NCBI GenBank assembly: GCA_045123075.1
Contig: JBGVIJ010000035.1
Location: forward strand, 1-18,438
From: JAHHUH01 sp045123075
GTDB lineage: Bacteria; Bacillota; Negativicutes; Acidaminococcales; Acidaminococcaceae
DNA: 18,438 nucleotides
Reading direction: 5' to 3'
Part shown: piece after piece, positions 14,930-18,438 of the stretch
Numbering within the stretch: the stretch's first letter is position 1
Layout of the letters: every line of letters begins with the position of its first letter
The notes under the pieces: model-generated
What the model saw: only the letters and a program-made list of their open reading frames with translations
Told to the model about the DNA's origin: nothing
The model's database searches: none
Made by a program: the position numbers and the translations under genes

Positions 14930-15984
14930 AACAAGATATTTTCGGTTTAACAATTGAAGAATTGCAAGATAAATTTGTTGAGCTTGGTTTGAAAAAGTTC
15001 CGTGCGAAACAAGTTTTCAAATGGATGTACCAAAAGTCCGTGTTTGATTTTGCAGAAATGCACAATCTGAGCAAGGCAGATATCAATATAATGGAAGAAA
15101 ACTTTACTGTACTGCCTCGTGAACTTAAGATTTTGCGTGAGCAAAACTCCAGCGACGGTATGACCAGTAAGCTTTTGATTGCTTTTCCTGATGGTAATTC
15201 TGTAGAAACTGTTTTGATGAACCACGATTACGGTTACAGCGTATGCGTTTCCAGTCAAGTTGGCTGCGATATGCATTGTGCTTTTTGTGCCAGTGGTTTA
15301 AATGGTTGCGTGCGTAACCTTACTGCACCGGAAATCATTGTGCAAGTTTACCTCTTTAACGAACGCCTGCGTGCAACCGGCAAAATGGTTAGTCGCGTAG
15401 TTGTTATGGGTAGCGGTGAACCTATGCTCAATTTTGATAGCGTGCTTGGTGCGTTGGACTTCCTCCATCGTGAAGATACCAGCTTTATGAGCTATCGCAA
15501 TATGACTATTTCTACTTGTGGTATTATCCCCGGTATCGAAAAGCTCAAAGAGCAAGGCAAGCCTATCAATTTGGCAATCAGCCTTCACGCAGTTAAGAAC
15601 GATTTGCGTACTGAACTGATGCCTGTAAATAAAGGTTTTAACTTTGTTGATGTCATCACTGCTGCTGAAGGTTATAGCGAAGCAGGTGGCAGACAAGTTA
15701 CCTACGAATATATCTTGATTAAAGATAAAAATGACAGCGTGCAAGATGCAGAACTTTTAAGTAACTTCCTGCGTTTCAAACACGCTACTGTAAATCTTAT
15801 TCCCGCTAATCCCGTACCTGAAAAGGGCTTTGAACGTCCTAGTAAAAATGCCATTGAGCGTTTTGTAAAGGTACTGCAAAAAAATAAAGTGAACGCTACT
15901 GTACGCAAGGAAATGGGCAAAGATATTGATGCTGCTTGCGGACAACTGCGTGCCAAGTTTGCTAAGGAGCAAGGAAAAAAGTAA
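14926..15984 (+). CDS. rlmN: 23S rRNA/tRNA adenine-C2 methyltransferase RlmN
   Basis: A 352-residue radical SAM methylsynthase that makes m2A2503 in 23S rRNA and m2A37 in some tRNAs. The [4Fe-4S] cluster motif C-x3-C-x2-C is at Cys114, Cys118 and Cys121. The SAM-contacting G-E-P is at 164-166 (V-M-G-S-G-E-P). The C-terminal methyl-carrying cysteine is Cys338 in the D-I-D-A-A-C-G-Q-L segment. Length is normal. The gene overlaps the rsmB stop (ATGA) and prpC starts two bases after its end. No Cfr-like feature was looked for in detail, but the neighbours (rsmB, prpC) point to the housekeeping RlmN. Confidence 0.97.
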   Translation: MKQDIFGLTIEELQDKFVELGLKKFRAKQVFKWMYQKSVFDFAEMHNLSKADINIMEENFTVLPRELKILREQNSSDGMTSKLLIAFPDGNSVETVLMNHDYGYSVCVSSQVGCDMHCAFCASGLNGCVRNLTAPEIIVQVYLFNERLRATGKMVSRVVVMGSGEPMLNFDSVLGALDFLHREDTSFMSYRNMTISTCGIIPGIEKLKEQGKPINLAISLHAVKNDLRTELMPVNKGFNFVDVITAAEGYSEAGGRQVTYEYILIKDKNDSVQDAELLSNFLRFKHATVNLIPANPVPEKGFERPSKNAIERFVKVLQKNKVNATVRKEMGKDIDAACGQLRAKFAKEQGKK

Positions 15985-15985
15985 G

Positions 15986-16711
15986 ATGAAAGTTATCAGC
16001 AAGACCCACGTGGGCATGGTAAGAAATAATAATGAAGATAGTTTGCTAGTACGCGAGCCTTTCCTATTTGCCGTTGCTGACGGTATGGGTGGATATTCTG
16101 CAGGGGAAGTTGCCAGTCGCGAAACTTTAAAGGCTTTTGAAGTTGCAACTCACGAGCTGCGCCACACTAAGGAGCACGCTCCTGAAGAAGTACTTAAGTT
16201 AGCTTTTGACAGGGCAAATACTCACACCTATAAGATGGCGACTAAAAACGAAGCCTACAAAGGTATGGGTACAACCTTGACTGCACTGTACTTGCCCGGA
16301 GACAACACTGCCTACGCTGCACATGTTGGAGATAGCCGTTTATACTTGTACCGCAATAACATCCTTAGCCAAATTACCAAGGATCATTCCTATGTGGCAG
16401 ATTTATTGGCGCAAGGCAAGATTACTTCTAATGAAGCTTTCAACCATCCCAAGAAGAATATGCTCTTGCAAGCTTTAGGTGTGGAAGAAAAAATTACCAC
16501 TGATATTTTCCACTTTGCTTTGGAAGCAGGGGACATCCTGCTTTTGTGCAGTGATGGACTTTCTGATATGCTTCGCGATTTGGAAATTGCTCACGATTTA
16601 GAAGCATCTGATTTTGAAAATGCTGCTACCGCTTTACTAGAACACGCTCTTGATAACGGTGGCAAAGATAATATTAGTTTGATTATGATTTCTGTAGAGG
16701 AGGATGACTAA
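15986..16711 (+). CDS. prpC: PP2C-family Ser/Thr protein phosphatase (PrpC/Stp-like)
   Basis: A 241-residue metal-dependent (PPM/PP2C) phosphatase that reverses phosphorylation by the kinase encoded directly after it. Metal-site motifs: N-N-E-D (15-18, Asp18), A-D-G-M-G-G (31-36), G-D-S-R (115-118), S-D-G-L-S-D (189-194, Asp190) and G-K-D-N (226-229, Asp228). The frame is open upstream to 15926 inside rlmN, but ATG 15986 gives the standard N-terminus and has AAGGA at 15971-15975. The stop abuts the kinase ATG with no spacing. No signal or membrane segment is present, so it acts in the cytoplasm. Confidence 0.96.
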   Translation: MKVISKTHVGMVRNNNEDSLLVREPFLFAVADGMGGYSAGEVASRETLKAFEVATHELRHTKEHAPEEVLKLAFDRANTHTYKMATKNEAYKGMGTTLTALYLPGDNTAYAAHVGDSRLYLYRNNILSQITKDHSYVADLLAQGKITSNEAFNHPKKNMLLQALGVEEKITTDIFHFALEAGDILLLCSDGLSDMLRDLEIAHDLEASDFENAATALLEHALDNGGKDNISLIMISVEEDD

Positions 16712-18438
16712 ATGGAAAACACCATATTGAATAGACGTTATGAAATCCTCCGTACTATCGGACAAGGTGGCATGGCAGAAGTTTATCTGGCACATGACAT
16801 TCTCCTTGACCGCGACGTAGCAATCAAAATGTTGCGTGACCAATTTGCTGCGGATAAAGCTTTGTTGGAACAGTTCCGCAGGGAAGCAAAATCTGCTGCT
16901 CGTTTGGAACATCCCTACATTATTAATATTTACGACGTAGTTTCCGAAGGCGATAAAGAATATATCGTCATGGAACATGTTGAAGGCATTACCTTAAAAG
17001 ACTACTTGCAAAACAATAAGCTCTCCTTGAATGCAGTGCTGGAAATTGGTGTGCGTTTGGCAGATGCTTTGCAACATGCTCATAGCAGAAATATTGTTCA
17101 CTGCGATATTAAACCTCAAAATATTTTGGTAGATAAGTACTTGAATCCTAAGATTACCGACTTTGGCATTGCTAAAATGGTAAGTAACCAAACCATGGTT
17201 TATACTCCTACCGTAATGGGTTCCGTACATTATCTTTCTCCTGAACAAGCTACCGGCGGTCGTGTTACTGCAAGCAGTGACGTGTATTCTTTAGGTGTAG
17301 TGCTTTTTGAAATGCTCACCGGTAAAGTTCCTTTTGATGGCAACACTCCCGTAGCTATTGCCATGATGCATGCAGATAAGGAAGTTCCTCCTTTAAGCGA
17401 TTATTTGGATGAGGTTCCCGAAGGCTTGCAAGAAATTTTAGATACTGCTTTGGCGAAAAATCCGGCTAAACGTTATCTTAATGCAGGCTCCTTACGTAGA
17501 GCATTGCTCGATTTGAAGATGCAGTTGTTCCCCTTTAGTAGCAATGATTATCGTAAAGAGATGACCATTGCTATTCCCCAAGAAACTCGAATGAGTGAAG
17601 AGGAATTGGAAGGCGCAACTATGATTATGCAGCCAGTTCGTCCTCAAATGGAAACTGCTGACAAAGAAGAATCCATAGGTGAAGATGAAATGGCGAAAAG
17701 AAGAAAAAAGAAAAAGTTAAAATTTGGCATTAATCAAATTATGATTCTTGCTACCATTCTTGTAGTGCTTGCTTCCGTAATTGCTAACTTTGTGTTTGGT
17801 AGCAGTCGTGCTGTTGTAAAAGTGCCCAGTGTTTTAAAAATGACTGTGGTTGAAGCGCAAAATTTACTGGAAGCGCAAAAGTTCGTTGTTGATTTGGAAG
17901 AAGGTCATGACGATGCAGCGCAACCTGGTACCATAATCAAACAAACTCCTGCTGCTGGTGAAGAACGTAAAGAAGGCAGCAAAATGTTGCTCGTGGTAAA
18001 TAAAGGTGCAGAACTGAAAAGTGTTCCGGAAGTTCGTACTATGACCTTCGAAAAAGCAACTCGCTTTATTGAACATGCAGGCTTTGAAGTTGGCGAAATC
18101 AGCAGAAAATATGACCGCAAAGAAATTATCGGTACTGTTTTGGCACAACAACCTAAAGGTGCAAGCAAGCTTCCTAAAGGTAGCAAAATTAACTTGGTCA
18201 TCAACGAAGGCGACAAACCTGTACCTAACTTGGCAGGCAAAAAAGTTAAGGATGCTGAAAAACTTTTGAAAGCTGCTGGCTTGCGTTTGGGTGAAGTTCG
18301 TTACATTGACGATAGACCTGCTAAAGATACTATTGTTTCCACTACTCCTATGGCAGGTCAAAAAATTGCAGAGGTTGAAAAAGTTGACCTTACTGTATCT
18401 AACGGTGAAGCAAGTAAACCGAGAGATATTTACGTAGA
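16712..18438 (+). CDS. prkC: PASTA-domain Ser/Thr protein kinase (PrkC/Stk-like), 3' end outside window
   Basis: A membrane sensor kinase; 575 codons are visible with no stop before the edge. The cytoplasmic Hanks-type kinase domain (about 9-270) has the G-loop I-G-Q-G-G-M (16-21), Lys39 in V-A-I-K, Glu58, catalytic Asp132 and Asn137, D-F-G at 151-153 read as T-D-F-G-I (149-153) and S-P-E at 176-178. The catalytic loop reads H-C-D (130-132) instead of H-R-D. Candidate activation-loop threonines are 161, 165 and 167. A basic linker (329-337, mostly Lys/Arg) and one membrane helix (about 338-362) lead to three extracellular PASTA repeats, about 366-432, 433-500 and 501-565, which in this family bind peptidoglycan fragments. 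ATG 16712 has GGAGG at 16699-16703. It directly follows the cognate phosphatase. Confidence 0.97.
   Translation, partial: MENTILNRRYEILRTIGQGGMAEVYLAHDILLDRDVAIKMLRDQFAADKALLEQFRREAKSAARLEHPYIINIYDVVSEGDKEYIVMEHVEGITLKDYLQNNKLSLNAVLEIGVRLADALQHAHSRNIVHCDIKPQNILVDKYLNPKITDFGIAKMVSNQTMVYTPTVMGSVHYLSPEQATGGRVTASSDVYSLGVVLFEMLTGKVPFDGNTPVAIAMMHADKEVPPLSDYLDEVPEGLQEILDTALAKNPAKRYLNAGSLRRALLDLKMQLFPFSSNDYRKEMTIAIPQETRMSEEELEGATMIMQPVRPQMETADKEESIGEDEMAKRRKKKKLKFGINQIMILATILVVLASVIANFVFGSSRAVVKVPSVLKMTVVEAQNLLEAQKFVVDLEEGHDDAAQPGTIIKQTPAAGEERKEGSKMLLVVNKGAELKSVPEVRTMTFEKATRFIEHAGFEVGEISRKYDRKEIIGTVLAQQPKGASKLPKGSKINLVINEGDKPVPNLAGKKVKDAEKLLKAAGLRLGEVRYIDDRPAKDTIVSTTPMAGQKIAEVEKVDLTVSNGEASKPRDIYV

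Noticed and set aside
17864..18361. A 165-codon minus-strand frame under the PASTA repeats
   Set aside because: It lies fully antisense to the kinase gene, is low in complexity (Phe/Ser/Thr-rich) and has no binding site or recognisable domain.
1..18438. Search by eye for mobile elements, CRISPR-like arrays, tRNA genes, toxin-antitoxin pairs and defence genes
   Set aside because: All genes are recognised housekeeping or common families on one strand, gaps are short, and no direct-repeat array, transposase, integrase or cloverleaf was seen.

Overview
The window is an ordinary core-genome segment of a low-to-moderate GC, Gram-positive-lineage bacterium. The signs are AGGAGG-type ribosome binding sites, a T-box-controlled split glycyl-tRNA synthetase (glyQ+glyS), the priA-def-fmt-DUF116-rsmB-rlmN-prpC-prkC gene order, and a phoH-ybeY-cdd-era-recO block. 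Gene order plus a dicarboxylate-type SLC13 carrier fits the Negativicutes, possibly the Acidaminococcaceae/Phascolarctobacterium group. That placement is an inference from recall, not from a search. All genes lie on the + strand. I see no mobile element, CRISPR array, tRNA or rRNA.

Layout. (1) 1-609: the C-terminal part of an SLC13/DASS anion transporter with strongly biased codon use, closed by an intrinsic terminator. (2) 650-2045: two genes with promoter-like sequences, an alpha/beta hydrolase and a lipoprotein-type cyclophilin. (3) 2065-5581: a tightly packed cluster phoH, ybeY, cdd, era, recO (RNA/ribosome maturation, pyrimidine salvage, recombinational repair). The pgpH and dgkA genes that often sit inside this cluster are absent. 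(4) 5593-8962: a promoter, a glycine T-box leader (GGC specifier, TGGA acceptor-pairing bulge) with its terminator, then glyQ and glyS, then a strong terminator. (5) 9033-11300: priA, the replication restart helicase. (6) 11307-18438: a good extended -10 promoter, then def, fmt, a DUF116 membrane protein, rsmB, rlmN, a PP2C phosphatase and a PASTA-domain Ser/Thr kinase cut by the window edge. These genes overlap or are separated by a few bases and are probably one transcript.

How the genes fit together. Def and Fmt are the two ends of the N-formyl-methionine cycle. RsmB and RlmN modify rRNA (RlmN also tRNA), YbeY and Era mature the small subunit, and GlyQS charges tRNA-Gly. The window is therefore mostly translation machinery. 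The phosphatase/kinase pair at the end is the usual cell-wall-sensing reversible phosphorylation module.

I found no convincing undescribed system. Points worth a second look are a non-RD (HCD) catalytic loop in the PASTA kinase, a roughly 37-residue Ala/Lys-rich insertion in GlyS, an ambiguous and probably non-ATG start for era, the uncharacterised Cys-rich DUF116 protein, and the codon-use contrast of the transporter.
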